Shown one piece after another: positions 1-11,600 of a DNA stretch of 64,000 nucleotides. The stretch comes from Heterohyrax brucei (lineage: Eukaryota; Chordata; Mammalia; Hyracoidea; Procaviidae). The stretch lies in assembly GCA_028571685.1 (NCBI GenBank), contig CM053162.1, positions 9,490,001 through 9,554,000 on the forward strand. The letters run 5' to 3'. Position numbers and translations under genes: made by a program. The number at the start of each line of letters is the position of its first letter. Positions within the stretch are counted from its first letter, which is position 1. The notes below the pieces were generated by a model. It searched no databases. It saw only the letters and a list, made by a program, of their open reading frames with translations, and was not told the DNA's origin.

Positions 1-125
1 ATACCAGAAACACTTAAATGCACATCTATATGCACATTTATATGCAGATATGCATTTACATGCATATATATGCATATTTATACACACATAATGAAGTAAT
101 ATACTAAACTGAAAAACATGTGAAC
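1..125. repeat. AT-rich low-complexity tract
   Basis: Irregular repeats of ATGCATATA-like units, partly alternating purine/pyrimidine, cut off by the window start. No family recognised. Confidence 0.6.
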
Positions 126-954
126 TAGATCTACATGTATCTAAATGACTGATTTCCACAAGCGTAATGTTCAGCCAAGTTGTAGAAGAGTGCCTATAAA
201 GAGCTAAAGAGCTACCCTGTGTAGACAGCTAAAACACCTGCAAAGCAAACTCTTTTTTTTGCATTTCAAATTTGCAAACTCTGGCTTATTCAAGGATGCA
301 GATATATGGAGTACAAGAATAAAGGAATGCCTGGAGATAATAAAAATGAAGTATGAGATAATGGTTACCTTTGGCAGAAGACAAAAGGGCATGGCTTGGA
401 GAAGAAGCCACCAGGAGTTCAACTTTGTTGGGGACGTTTTATTCCTAAAACTGGGTGATTAGTATCTGAGTTTCATTATTCTTTGTATTTTCATATCTCT
501 AATAATAAAAAATAAAAAATAAATTTAAAAAAAACTCTGGTGGTTTCCAGGGAAAGCAAAGAGCCAGGTGGGTTACTGACTCCCCTGCCAGACTTTTATT
601 CCCTCTTCATCCTTCTTTGCCCTTTAACATTCAAAATAACTTAAGTCATCAGAGGTTTCTGACAGTAGGTTCATTTGGTTGCAGGGTGGTTCCTGGACCC
701 AACTCCCTGCCCTGAAATCCTCAGTTCCATTAGGAAACATGCCAAGAATCCAACCCAGTGACTGGGTTTCTCCTTAACAGAACCTGTAGGAATCTAGAAC
801 AATTTGGGATTTTGTTAAAAGGTCTACTAGGAACCAAGAAACACTGCCTCAAGAACATGCTCCAAAGTCATTGCAAGAAATCTTTCAGGGCAAAACAAAG
901 GAGCAGATAATTACCAACCAGCCTTACTGAAAAACCCTAACAAGGATTCCTCAA
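126..954. other. Intergenic, nothing recognised
   Basis: Unique AT-rich sequence with only short chance open frames. I see no exon, RNA gene or clear repeat. Confidence 0.5.
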
Positions 955-1157
955 GTAGAGCATAACAGTTAAGGGCTGAGTTCTGGAACAAAGTGAACTT
1001 CAACTTGAATCCTGAACCTGCCACTCACCAGGATTAGACTGCACAAGCCACTGCACATTTTGAAACCAGCTTCAGCATCAGTAAACCTGCATTGGTAAGC
1101 TCCCTGAGGGCTGTTGTGAAGACAAATTTGGGTAATTATGTGGATTAAGACAGTGTC
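955..1157 (+). repeat. MIR SINE
   Basis: Order of features fits the MIR core: a degraded tRNA-like head, the ctgcc/cactcacc region, a cagcatcagtaaa segment, and a tgaagac...gattaagac tail. Old and diverged. Confidence 0.55.
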
Positions 1158-1665
1158 TATCACAGATTGAACTATACCCCCCAAAAAAATGTGGACATCA
1201 ATTTGCTGTGATATGACCCACTATTGTATGATTGTCTACCATTTTGTCATTTGATAGGATTTGTCTATGTGTTGTAAATTCTACCACTATGATTTAATCA
1301 GGTGGATTAGTAGCAGTTACACTGATGAGGTCTACAAGATTGGATAGTACTTTATGCCAATCTCTTTTGAGGTATAAAAGCAAGTGCTGAACAGAGAGAC
1401 ATGAGAACCGCATTCCAATGAGAAAGCAGTGCCAGGAGCAGAGTACATCCTTTGTACCTGAGGTTCCTGCTCTGAGATGCTTCCAGACTAAGAGAAGACT
1501 GATGATGATGACCTTTCTCCAGATTTGACAGAAAGAGAGACTTCCACTGCTGCTGATGCCCTGAATTTGGACTGACAACCTACTAAACTGCAAGAGCATA
1601 AACTTCTGTGTTAAAGTCATCCACTTGCGGTATTTCTGTTACTGCACAGCTAGATGACTAAGACA
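1158..1665 (+). mobile_element. ERVL-MaLR-like solo LTR, copy 1
   Basis: Begins near TATCACAGATTGAACTATA and ends GGTATTTCTGTTAC followed by GATGACTAAGACA. The start (TGTCATGGATTGAATT-type) and end (a degenerate TTTCTGTTAWAGCAGC, then GACTAAGACA) are shared with copies at 18776-19232, 49694-50218 and, reversed, 52220-52713. The layout resembles MLT1/MST LTRs. It has no internal region, so it is a solo LTR. Confidence 0.65.
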
Positions 1666-1734
1666 ATGCCTATGACAGAGAAGTGTCATCATAGCTCAGA
1701 AAAGATAAGGTCTCTCATTCCTCTCGGGTTTTTG

Positions 1735-1870
1735 TTTTTTCTTTTCCTAAATTTTATTTCATCATTGTTGAGAATTTGCACAGCAAAACTACACCAATAT
1801 GGCAGCTTCTAAACTGTACATTTTAGTAACACTGATTACAGTTCCATCTCTCATGTACTGATGGATGGTC
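1735..1870 (-). mobile_element. L1 3' end fragment
   Basis: On the minus strand it reads as the L1 tail: an aatcagtgttactaaaatgt segment, a tgtagttttgctgtg segment and ctcaacaatgatgaaataaa. This matches the L1 ends at 57080-57340 and 3255-3595 in organisation. Confidence 0.6.
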
Positions 1871-3250
1871 CAGAAACACCCACTGACCCCCCGTGGTGTC
1901 CAGGCCCAGGCCAGGTTCTGTGTGTAAACCCTAACTCAGGCCCAGAATCTATGACTGCAGTGCCTTCTGGGACACAGCTTTTCAGGAGGTCACAACATCT
2001 TCCTCAGCACATTTCCTTAAGGCTCCCAAGGGCTCTTTCCTCAAAATTCCCCAAAACAACAACAAAGAAACCTACATCCAAACCATCTGCTAGATGACCC
2101 TTGGTAGAATGATGGGGCCAGGATCCCATCCCATGAAGTCCTTTGGAAGACAGTCAGTCAAGAGTGGAGGCAGCAGTAGCCTAAACCCCTGTGTACTATC
2201 AGGATTGTGGCCAACAGTGGGGATAGGGAGAGGACAGCAGGGGGCGGTCTGCAACAAGTTGGGGACCTCACAGAGCTGCCGGACTCCAACTATAGCCGGA
2301 CTCCAACAGTTCACCTTGAAAATATTACCACAATCTTCCCAAATCTAATTTTCGCAAGGAGACTCTTCTTTACCTCTCCTATCTTGCCCTTTTAGGAAAT
2401 TCTGATCTTTGAACAAATAGTCTCTTCTTTGGAATGCCTTTGGAAGCCAGGAACTCCTATCTCCATGCTTAAAAACATTCTGGTCAGTGCTTGGAATGTG
2501 AATGGCAGTACTGACTACAGGTGCAGGCCTCAAAAACACAGCAGAGGAAGGCTTTCCTGAGGTGAGCAGAAAGAAGGCAGTGGGGAGGGCAGAAGGTGTT
2601 TCTGGCCGAGCTGGGTGCGCACAGCTCTCATCTTTCCAGTCTTGTAACTACAGCAGTGGAAACTTCACTGCAGTCTTCTCAGGCTGCTGGGCAGAGGGTG
2701 GTGCAGTGAGATACTCTGCCCTTTCAGGGCGTACTGCTAGGATTGAAGGCCTCAGGGCTGACTCAACCAGGAGGGCTGCTCACACGCCAAGGGCAGGCAA
2801 AAAGACTCGGAGTCACACACATTTCACTTGGCATGGCACCCAGCCTGCACCAGCTAGTCAATGCTCATTGAGCAGAAGCAGCACAGCCAAAGGCTTGCGG
2901 CCTTTTTACAATTATTCAGGTTTTTTCACCACAGCAGCAAGAAAACTTTTAGCATTCCCCAAGGAGAGATGACAGAGGAAAACTGTTTCCACATCTCTTC
3001 AAAGGCCAGGGAGGTTAGGATACTACTCCTTTTCTTCAGAAAGTTTCAAAATACCAGTTGGTCTGTCTGCTGGTGTGACCTTGTGGTTAGCTGACCCCCA
3101 TTCCCCTACCTGAAGCCATCTGGATTCCAGGTGGTGCTGACCCACAACCAGCCCACAGAATCCTCTCCTTATAAGGGTTCTTTGGGTCATTACAATGGAA
3201 ACCAGAGGATCACAAGATGTAGCTACAGAATACAGTCTTGGCACCTGTAT
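1871..3250. other. Intergenic, nothing recognised
   Basis: Mostly unique sequence. An open frame of 156 codons at 2502-2972 has no recognisable domain, no homologue known to me and no splice or codon support. I treat it as chance. Confidence 0.5.
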
Positions 3251-3254
3251 GGGG

Positions 3255-3595
3255 CTTGACAACATTACGATGAGTGAAAAAAGTCAGTCCCAAATGGATT
3301 AACATTCTAGGATCCTGTTTATATGAAATATCTAAAATAGATAAATCTGTACAGACCGAAGTTTACTAGTGATTGCCAGGGGCTGCAGAGAGGGGGAAGA
3401 AGACACTATTCCTTGGGGGCACTGAGCTTCTGTTAAGAGTGATGGAAAAAACCTAGAAATGGAAAGCCGTGATGGCTGAACATGAACATAATTAATGTCA
3501 CTGAATTGTACCTGTGAAGGACGCTGAAATGACAAAAAGTTTGTCGTATGTGTACTCACCATAATTTGTGTGTGTGTATATGCGTGTGTATAAAA
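3255..3595 (+). mobile_element. L1 3' end fragment
   Basis: Contains the typical old L1 3' region order: agtgaaaaaagtcagtcccaa, then agtgattgccaggggctg, then cactgaattgtacctgtgaa. It is followed by a short TG/TA-rich tract at 3565-3592. Confidence 0.65.
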
Positions 3596-4007
3596 CCCCT
3601 GGAACGTCACCATGTTTTGGACAGTTTTACAAAGACTTTGCAGGTGCTGCCTTAGACATTAACCGGAACTCATCCAAGCCTCTTTCTGGTCTGTTAGAGC
3701 CAAGCAGGCTTTCTGGCTTATTCCTCCTTCCACCAGGACTTTCTAATCATGTGCTAAAGCTTCAACCGTGCCTTACTCTGGACCTCACATCTGTATCCTT
3801 GGAGGGGTCACTCTCAGGCTACTGCTGGCTTCCAAAGAAACCATTCATCCCCAGGCCTTGCCCTAGAGAAAGGGCATGAAAGAAGCACTTTCATCTGGAA
3901 ACCCCAATCTGAAACAACAGCCGTCAAGCAAACTCTGAACTACAACCGAGCTAGAAAGCTGGACGCACTGTCTGGGAATATTAAATGTAACTTTCTCACT
4001 TTGCATA

Positions 4008-4200
4008 GTCCCTGAGTGATACAGTTAATACCTGGCTGCTAACTGAAAGGTTGATAGTTCGAGTCCACCCAGAGGTGCCTCAAAAGAAAGTCCTGGCACT
4101 TTACTTCCAAAAATCTGCCACTGAAAACGCTACGGAACACACAGCTCCACGCTGATACACACGGAGGAGCCACGAGTCAGCAGCAACTGGACAGCAAGTA
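4008..4200 (+). mobile_element. AFROSINE
   Basis: tRNA-derived head with a box B-like ggttgatagttcgagtccac, then cacccagaggtgcctc, then a diverged 3' core ending in agcaactggacag. Afrotherian SINE. Confidence 0.8.
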
Positions 4201-4463
4201 GGGTGTTTTTGTTTTTGTTTTTGCTTTTTTTCTTATTTTGCAGGTAGGAAATGAGATTCCAAGAGAAAATCTAAGATCCAGGACCAACATTCACATTTCT
4301 GGACTCCCAGTCTGTTAGTTTTTCAAATACATCACATTCCTCCCTTGCCTGAGTATTTGCTACAATTGTTCAACTGAACCAGAACTGAAGATTAGAATCA
4401 TTCTCCAAATAGAATGAGTTTTCACTTGGGAAGCCTGGGGCAAGTGCCTGGGAGTCCTGCAGA

Positions 4464-4511
4464 CTTTTCCTTGTGCTATGCGCTCGTGGCTTTTCCTTGT
4501 GCTATGCGCTC
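4464..4511. repeat. 22-bp exact tandem duplication
   Basis: The 22-bp unit beginning CTTTTCCTTGTGC occurs at 4464-4485 and again at 4490-4511, separated by GTGG. Confidence 0.9.
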
Positions 4512-4638
4512 CCCCTTCCCCTAAGACAGCCACAGGGTCCATGGTCCCAATACCTCAACACCTCCCCTTGGCTGAGAGGCTGCTGCACCTCATCCTGAAG
4601 CTCAGGGAGTAGGGGCATCCCAGGTCACACTAACCCCA

Positions 4639-4657
4639 ACACACACACACACACACA
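4639..4657. repeat. (AC)n microsatellite
   Basis: About nine AC dinucleotides, just downstream of the predicted end of ADAMTS15. Confidence 0.9.
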
Positions 4658-4895
4658 TCTAAGTATTTTTTGACTTAACCTCCAGTTTATTTCTTCTTAA
4701 CACTTGTGTCGATCTGCAGTTAGTCTTTTGTTTGTTTGTTGGCTGTTTACTCGGAGCTGAGTCCCTCCTAGTCCCGGCCATAGCCGTATCAACTAGCACA
4801 TGCTGGCAGGCAAACGTGGGTGTTTGGCAGATGTGTTTCATCAGTGAGTGCACGAGATGAGGTCACAGAGGCAGGACACAGGTTTTAGACACCAT

Positions 4896-4901
4896 TTTAT
4901 T
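4896..4901 (-). terminator. Candidate ADAMTS15 polyadenylation signal (AATAAA)
   Basis: TTTATT on the plus strand is AATAAA on the gene strand. It is the first canonical hexamer I find after the stop codon. GT-rich sequence follows it at about 4850-4885, as expected downstream of a cleavage site. Cleavage would fall near 4870-4885. Confidence 0.5.
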
Positions 4902-6240
4902 AGGAGCAGGCTGCCCTCACCGCAGCAGCCAACCCTATGTATACACAGTATACACCGCCAGCCAGTACACATGTTCTCCTGTCCTTCTGCAGTACATGGA
5001 ATGCAAAAGAAGTAAACGTGAAGGGGAAGGAGGGAAGAACCGTGGATGACAGTGTCTGTGCACTTGGGAAGCCACTCCCAGGCTGAGGCCACTAACATCC
5101 CTCACACTGTCCTCAGCTTCTCCCAGCCTCCACTCCAGCACAAGTTCACAAAAAGAAAGTCTGGATCACACTCCTCACTTCAGTGCACAAGATGGGCAAA
5201 GGAAGCAGAGTCCTAAGCTCAAACCCATCTTGACCTACATCCCACTGAGGAAGTTGATGGAGTGGCCTTCTCCTTCTATGATGAGAGATATCATCCTAAC
5301 TTTTTATCCCACCACCAGAAATCTTCATCTTAAGTCTTGTCACTGCTCAGCCTCGGAGAGGATGGCTGGATCAGCAAAATGTTCTAAGACAAGCCTCTTG
5401 GGTTATCTTGGTCATAGTTCTTTTCAAAAAAAAGAAAAATTACCATGACAGAAATGAACACTGAGGCCTGGCTAGTGTCAGGAACAAGGCTGATTGTTCC
5501 TCCTTGAAATTACTTGCAAAGCGACTGATCATAAAAGCCACTCCGCAAGAAGGAGGCCATCAGCCGCCAAAGGCACGTCCCCCAAACCCAACCCTCCCTG
5601 CCCATCCCGCACAGCGCCGGTGCTACCATCTCCTCTCCTGGAGGGAACAAAGCACAGGGCAGTGCTGTCGTCAGCCGCCAAGCCCCCATTTCTGCACAGA
5701 CGGCCCCGGTCTTCTTGTTCTTCAAGCCCCACAACACTGACTGGTGTCAGCAGAAAGACTCCTGTCACCCCCCCATCTTCTTGCTTTGTCCTTCAAAAGT
5801 GACTGCAGCCCTGCCTAAGACAGTCTTACATGTCCGCTCTCCTGTGGATGCTGTCTTCTGGGGCTCCAGACTGGGACTGAGAAAGCCCCAGAAGCTTGCC
5901 TGTTCACTTGATTTACTTGGTTGGCTGGTTCACTAGTTGCTTCGAGGATTCATTCAGACTATTCAGGGAAATTCAAAGAAAAGGCCTGAATCTCTTTTCC
6001 CAGGAAAGACACTTCTTGTGCTCTTACCCATTACAGTTCTCCACTGGGGTCTTGGATTCCTCCCTAAAGGAGGAATTTGATGCTTACACTTAGAAACAAA
6101 ATGTCCTACGTACATATACTAGAACAACTTCACCCGCAAGGAATATCCTGTTTGGCCAAATAGCCTCTAACCTTAAAATTTTTTCCCACTTGGAGCTCTA
6201 GGAAATGCCTCTGTTGCTACTCCTTAACATGTCTCTGGAA

Positions 6241-6380
6241 ACCTTGGGGGCATGGTGGTCTAAGAGCTAAATTAAGGGTGGCAGTTCAAATCCACCAGGC
6301 ACTCTTTGGAAACCCTATGGGGGGGCAGTTCTACTCTGTCTCACAGGGTCACTACGAGTTAGGTTTGGATTTGGGGTTTA
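6241..6380 (+). mobile_element. AFROSINE
   Basis: Shows the short AFROSINE form: gcatggtggtctaagagct, gttcaaatccaccaggca, tggaaaccctatgggg, gttctactctgtctcacagg. It lies inside the predicted ADAMTS15 3' UTR in antisense orientation, and its last part is degraded. Confidence 0.8.
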
Positions 6381-6679
6381 ACATGTCTCTGAAACAGACA
6401 GGTTTCCAGCACTTCTGACTGGTGGCTACCAACGGCCTCGGGGTCAGGCGACTTATTCTTGGTACATCCATAAACCTTCCCTCAAGGAACACGAGAAGGG
6501 CAATTCCATCTCCAGAGTGGCCTCCAGGAGGTGGCCCAGCTGCAGGGAGGAGGAAAGCATACAATAAGCAACTCTCTTTGTGCTGGGCAGCTTAGTCTGT
6601 GAAGCAAGACACGTGGTCTGGCAGAAGCACAGGGTCACAACTGCCCTTGAGAAAGGATGAGGGCTGGCTCCCAGAGAGG

Positions 6680-6790
6680 ATAATTTGAGGTAGCAAACAG
6701 TGAACCCCATTTTCCAGGTGGAGAAGCTAATGCCTAGGGTTGCAGAGTGATATGCCCAGGGCCACACAGCCAAGCATCAGGGTAAAGAAG
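6680..6790 (-). repeat. MIR SINE
   Basis: Shows the reverse MIR core: attttccaggtggagaagct and then cccagggccacacagcc. It is in the predicted 3' UTR. Confidence 0.6.
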
Positions 6791-7891
6791 AGTCTGTGGG
6801 CCTGTAAGTGTTTAGCACCTCACCCTCCTACGCCTTTTATAGTTCCCTCTCACCCCTTTGTGGAAACAGGTTTATGGCCACTCTGAAGGTTCTCTGAGGT
6901 GACACAGAGCTAAAGGTGTCAGCCTTACATGTGCTCTCTGGAGATAGAAGTCATCAGAACTCGAGCCTTCTTCTCACAAAGTAAGACGACCTGGTGACAT
7001 CGCAGGGTGAGACCTGGCTTTGGCATCCCAGCCCCAGTGAGTGTAGGCCCTCAGTATCTCTCCTCAGACTCTTCACTTCATCCAAACAATCCATCAGTCT
7101 TGTAAGTTCTATCATCTTAACGTCCTAAATCCTCTTGCAGAAGATCACAGGGTCCCTACTGATTTTCTATTTACACAGCTACAGGCAGCATCTGAGCAAA
7201 AGCTCTCTTACACATTATGACATCCTGGACATCACAAGAAAAAGATGATGGTCCCCTAAAAGATACAGAGGGTTGAAGGAAAAGAGAAACCTCAGTACTC
7301 CCTCTGCGTACCTTCCTTCCCAAATGGTTGTGGCCTAGTCTCGTTACATTCCACTCTCCTCTCCAGCCAGCTTCTTGCCTCTCAGGGCAAGTTTTTGTTT
7401 CTTTCATTCCTCTGTCAGTCAGAAAAGGGAAGTGGGCTGAAAGCACCATAAAAACCTGCATTCTTCAGAGACGGCCAAAGGGCCTTTGGGGCCACCTGAG
7501 GGTGCTAAGCTGCTGGACCATGGCTCTTCCAGCAGCCTGTGGCCTCCCTTGAGGGGAGGCCATGGTCCCTGAAGTTCCTTCTGGGAGGTGCCCATTCTCC
7601 AGGCCCCTCTGAATCTGGGCCTCAATGCTTCTGTCCAGTGCATGGACCTCTCAGCCCTCCCCTGCACTGGGCACTGGAGAAACGGGCATGAGGTAGACTG
7701 AAGTCAGTGACCCCCTGCCCAAGCAAGGGAGGAGGCAGGCACCTTGATATCCTGGTCCACAGTCCTTATCCCTGGGTGTGGGTGCCATGTAAGTGGGCTC
7801 TTGGCAGCCGCCCACTGCCCACCATTCCAGCTGGCCAGATGCTGGCAGCACCAGTGGGGTGGAGGGTAAGGGAGAAAAAGGTCTGTCCTGT

Positions 7892-8666
7892 TCAGCATGG
7901 CTTCAAGATGCAGAAGTCGAGCTCCTGGGGCTTCCGGCGCAGGTCGCACTGGTCCCGGGGCAGCAACCGCCCAGTCTGGCCCACACACTTGAGTGGACGT
8001 CTCTTAAATCCCCGACCACAGCTCTTGGAGCAAGGTGACCAGGCCCCAATCTCCCAGGCTGGGCAGGGATCCCCGCAGGCCCGTGTGTCCAGTGGCCGAT
8101 GGGCGCTGTCACAGGCAGAGCCCGACAGCTGCCCCAAGGGACCACGACAGTCCACTGTTCGAGTCTGCAGGCCTCCACCACAGCTTACAGAGCAAGGACC
8201 CCAGCTGCCTGCCACCCAGCGAGCAGGATGCCCACTGTCCGGCTGCTCCACTTGGTTGGAGAGGCTTAGGACACTATTGCGCAGCACCGCAGTGCCCCGG
8301 GAGTCCTTGCGATGGGAGGACTTTTCCTCCCGGGGCTCTTTGGGCAGGTAGAAGGAATACCTGACCCGGGGTGGTGTCATCTTTCCCACAGATAAGACTT
8401 CCACAGTCAGTGGCTCCAGGATGGGCCGGGACGATTGCAGGCTCTCCACCGCAGTCCCTGTGCCACTGTACCTGAGCAGGCTGCCTTTTACCACCAGGTC
8501 CCGCTCCACAGCAGACACCACAAAGTGCCCATTGAGCAGATACTTGCCTTGGCCATTCTTCAGGGCCAGGTAGTTGTCATCCCCAATCAGCCCCTTGTAG
8601 CCCCGCTGACGGATGTCAATGCTCGAGGCGCCTGCAGGGATAGCCACCACAAAATTGTAGCCATGC
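7892..8666 (-). CDS. ADAMTS15: ADAMTS15 exon 8: spacer and two C-terminal thrombospondin repeats, stop
   Basis: The last base of Met693, then residues 694-950 and a TGA at 7894-7892. The spacer begins [20 protein letters not shown] and is followed by two thrombospondin type 1 repeats ([16 protein letters not shown] and [16 protein letters not shown]). The protein ends LDFCILKPC. The acceptor is gtag at 8670-8667. The other open frames over this exon, on both strands, are shadows of it. Confidence 0.97.
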
Positions 8667-11600
8667 CTACAGTTGGGAAAAGATGTGAGGAGAGTATATG
8701 TGTTAAACAGACACCCGCACATAGGACAGGGAGATGTCACTCCCCTTCACACTCATAACCAGTTTCCCTTTCACAGGCCCTTGTGCCAGGTCACTAGGAT
8801 GGCAGAGTCCAGAGTTACCAGGCTCCGCTGCACGCTGCAGAAGCTTATGCAAAACGCACCAGTAGAAGGTTGGCCCACTCCATATCATCAGAGGCTAAAA
8901 GGAAATGAGCTGCCTCACATGACTTCCTGAGCTTTCTCCTTCAGGAGATTGATTTTTTTGAATTCTAGTATGGAAGTAAAAGCATAAATTCAGGAATCTG
9001 ACAGATTCCCCACCACTTGCTTAATTGTTGATCTTAGATAGCTCTCTTATCTTCGCTTGCTCTCCATTTCCTCATCTGTGAAATGGAGATAACAGCACAC
9101 AGCACACTGATGTGTCATGAGGATTCAATCAGCTAAAGCACATTAAGCATTTAACATCGGGCCCGGCCTACAGTGCGAACTCAATAAATACTAGCCATGA
9201 TGACGGAGGATGGGGAATAAACCTGTATTGCCTGAATCCAAGGCTAAGAAGCCTAATGTAGTAAGGCAACAAGAGCCCTAGAGCTGAGAAAACACCATCT
9301 AGCTCTGGCTCAGACTGACTGACTGTGTGAGTTTAAGCAAGTTCATTCTGTGTCTTCCACGTTCTCACCCAGTTTGTGAGTGAGCTGGAATGTCTTTTAC
9401 GTAATCACTGAGGTAGGTCTGGCAGTATTTATCATTAGTTCCCCACTCTAACATGACCCTTTCTCCATGTTCTATGTTGAAAGAACATTCTAGAACACTA
9501 ACCACTTGCAGCACTCAAGCTCCAGAGATAGAGGCCCAACGGATGTGAAACACAGGGGGTGAGGGCTGAGGTTCCCAGATAGCCATCTAGGCCTTCCAGT
9601 CATCAGCATCCAGGACTCCATAACCTTTCCCCCAAAAGAGACTGCAAAGGCTCTGCCTGCCCTGGCTTCTTCCAGAAAAATAGGTCAGGACTTTTAAAGG
9701 AGCACATGCCCCTGACAGTAAAAAAGGAACATGCTCAGCATCAAAAAGCTCGAGCTAGGGAGCTTCAGGTTCGAGAGGGGACTAGGGAGACCTCAGAGGT
9801 GACCCTTCAGCCAGATTCCATGTGTTCCCCAAGAAGAGGAGACGCTTTCAGTGTTAGCCGACCATGTTACCCCATCTCGTCAGTTTACTGCTGTTCTCTT
9901 CTAGACTCAGTCCACAAGGTTGGGGCCTAGGACCCAGGCAAAGTGTGGCAGCTTCCAGCTACGGAAATGTTCCATTAACACCAGAGCCCTGTATCTTTAA
10001 TATTTACTAACATTCATGCTGCAGCAGGTACAATATTAGGCCTGCTGCTTGGATTAGCTCTTCAATTATCATAACAGCCCTACATCAAATACATTAATAT
10101 TATGCCCATTTCACAGGGCAAGAAATCTAGAATTGTGTAGATTGTATCACTTGCCCAAGAGCATCCAGAAAATGATGAACTGAGGTTTTAATTCATGTCT
10201 GTTTTACCCTTGAAATCTAGACAGACTCTCACTCTTAATCACTCCTCCCTGTCATCTCCCTAACTATCATCTCCTATTAAATGGTTCTGCCCTGAGCATC
10301 ACTCTTCACATCCCTCTTTCTTGAATGAACGAATGAGTATAAGCCCTCCACATCAAGGGCACTCACCAGGGTCTGGCATTTATCCCAGTCTCATCCGAGC
10401 TCCCAAGGCCTAAGAGTAATCCCATTCACTTTCCCTCCCCTGTCTGCCCCTTCAAGGTCCAGAACTCACATGGGCTTGGTGAAGACTCCTGTCACCTTCT
10501 TGCAGCTTTTGTTGTCCCCGCCACACACCCCGCACTTGTCAAACTTCTTCTTGGAGCCCAGGTTCCCATCGCAACCAGCCTTGATGCACTTGCCTTGGAC
10601 ACAGACGGAGGTGGAATCAAGAGTACATGGAGTGCCATCTACCACCTGCAGTGTCATGCCAGGGGAGACGAAAGAGAGGCGCTCAGCCGGAGGTTCCCCA
10701 GAGCCCAGCCCTACCCTGCCTCCTTGCCCAGGTGCTCACCTTGGGAGCCAACACGTAGAAGTAGCCAGTGCCACTGGCTCTGCAAATCAGCCTGCACTTG
10801 TCCCGGGGAGACACACCTGAGTACTTAGGCACCCAGGCCACAGCTGGGATAAGCCGGTTGGTGCTGCGGTTGTAACCATTGAAAGCCTCACACTGCTCCT
10901 CCCGAAAGGTCTTGCCAGAGGCTGGGGAAAGAGGAAACACAGCCAGAAGCTATAGGAAGAGGTGGGTGAGCAGGCTTGGGTGGGCAGGCTTGGGTGGGCA
11001 AGGGAGAGCATCCTTCAGAGTGTCAGCTTCCCTGATGCTGCAAGCAACATATCTTACCCTCACACTTGTGATGCTTCTCTCAGAAGCCACAGCCTCCGAA
11101 CTCTAAGAACTGAAGTAGGCTGCCTCCAAAGGGTCAGCAGACAGGCAATACTGCAGCCCTGGAGCAATGCACCACCTTCCTACAGCCTCGCCTTCACTTT
11201 GCCCCTGACACGTGTCTTTGACTTTGTCTGTGCTGTAGATCCCTTTGGAAGTATTTTTAGACCACCATAACCAAATACAAAAATAATTCACATCAGATTA
11301 TAAAGAATAGTAATTATATTGATACACAACTACCAATATATTTTAAAGGGTATTTGTGATACATGGGCTTCTTTATTAATCCACTAAATAACAAGATTCA
11401 ATACTAAATCTGACAACTACCGCAATTTTTGAATTGTGAGGAGCACAAGTGGCACTCTGAGATACATGCAACAACTGAAGTGCAATATAAAAACAGGCAA
11501 GATTTCTTCCAGTGACAAAGTGCCCCAGTACTGCCAACTACTGCAGGTAGTTAGCTGCCTGCATTTCTGTATTTCTGCAATCTTAATGCTGTGGATCGAG

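Larger units (their letters stand above)
4870..7891 (-). other. ADAMTS15: ADAMTS15 probable 3' UTR
   Basis: From the stop codon down to the first AATAAA on the minus strand, about 3.0 kb. The region is mostly unique sequence, apart from an AFROSINE at 6241-6380 and a MIR at about 6680-6790, unlike the repeat-dense DNA further left. This fits a single long terminal exon. The end is inferred from the signal and has no transcript support here. Confidence 0.55.

Noticed and set aside
2502..2972. 156-codon open frame as a possible gene
   Set aside because: No domain, low-complexity composition, no splice or promoter context.
4008..4200. A functional tRNA gene in the SINE heads
   Set aside because: Box B-like remnants are present but no cloverleaf, anticodon arm or terminator. 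These are SINE heads.
7707..8351. 214-codon open frame on the plus strand
   Set aside because: Antisense shadow of GC-rich ADAMTS15 exon 8 with no family resemblance.
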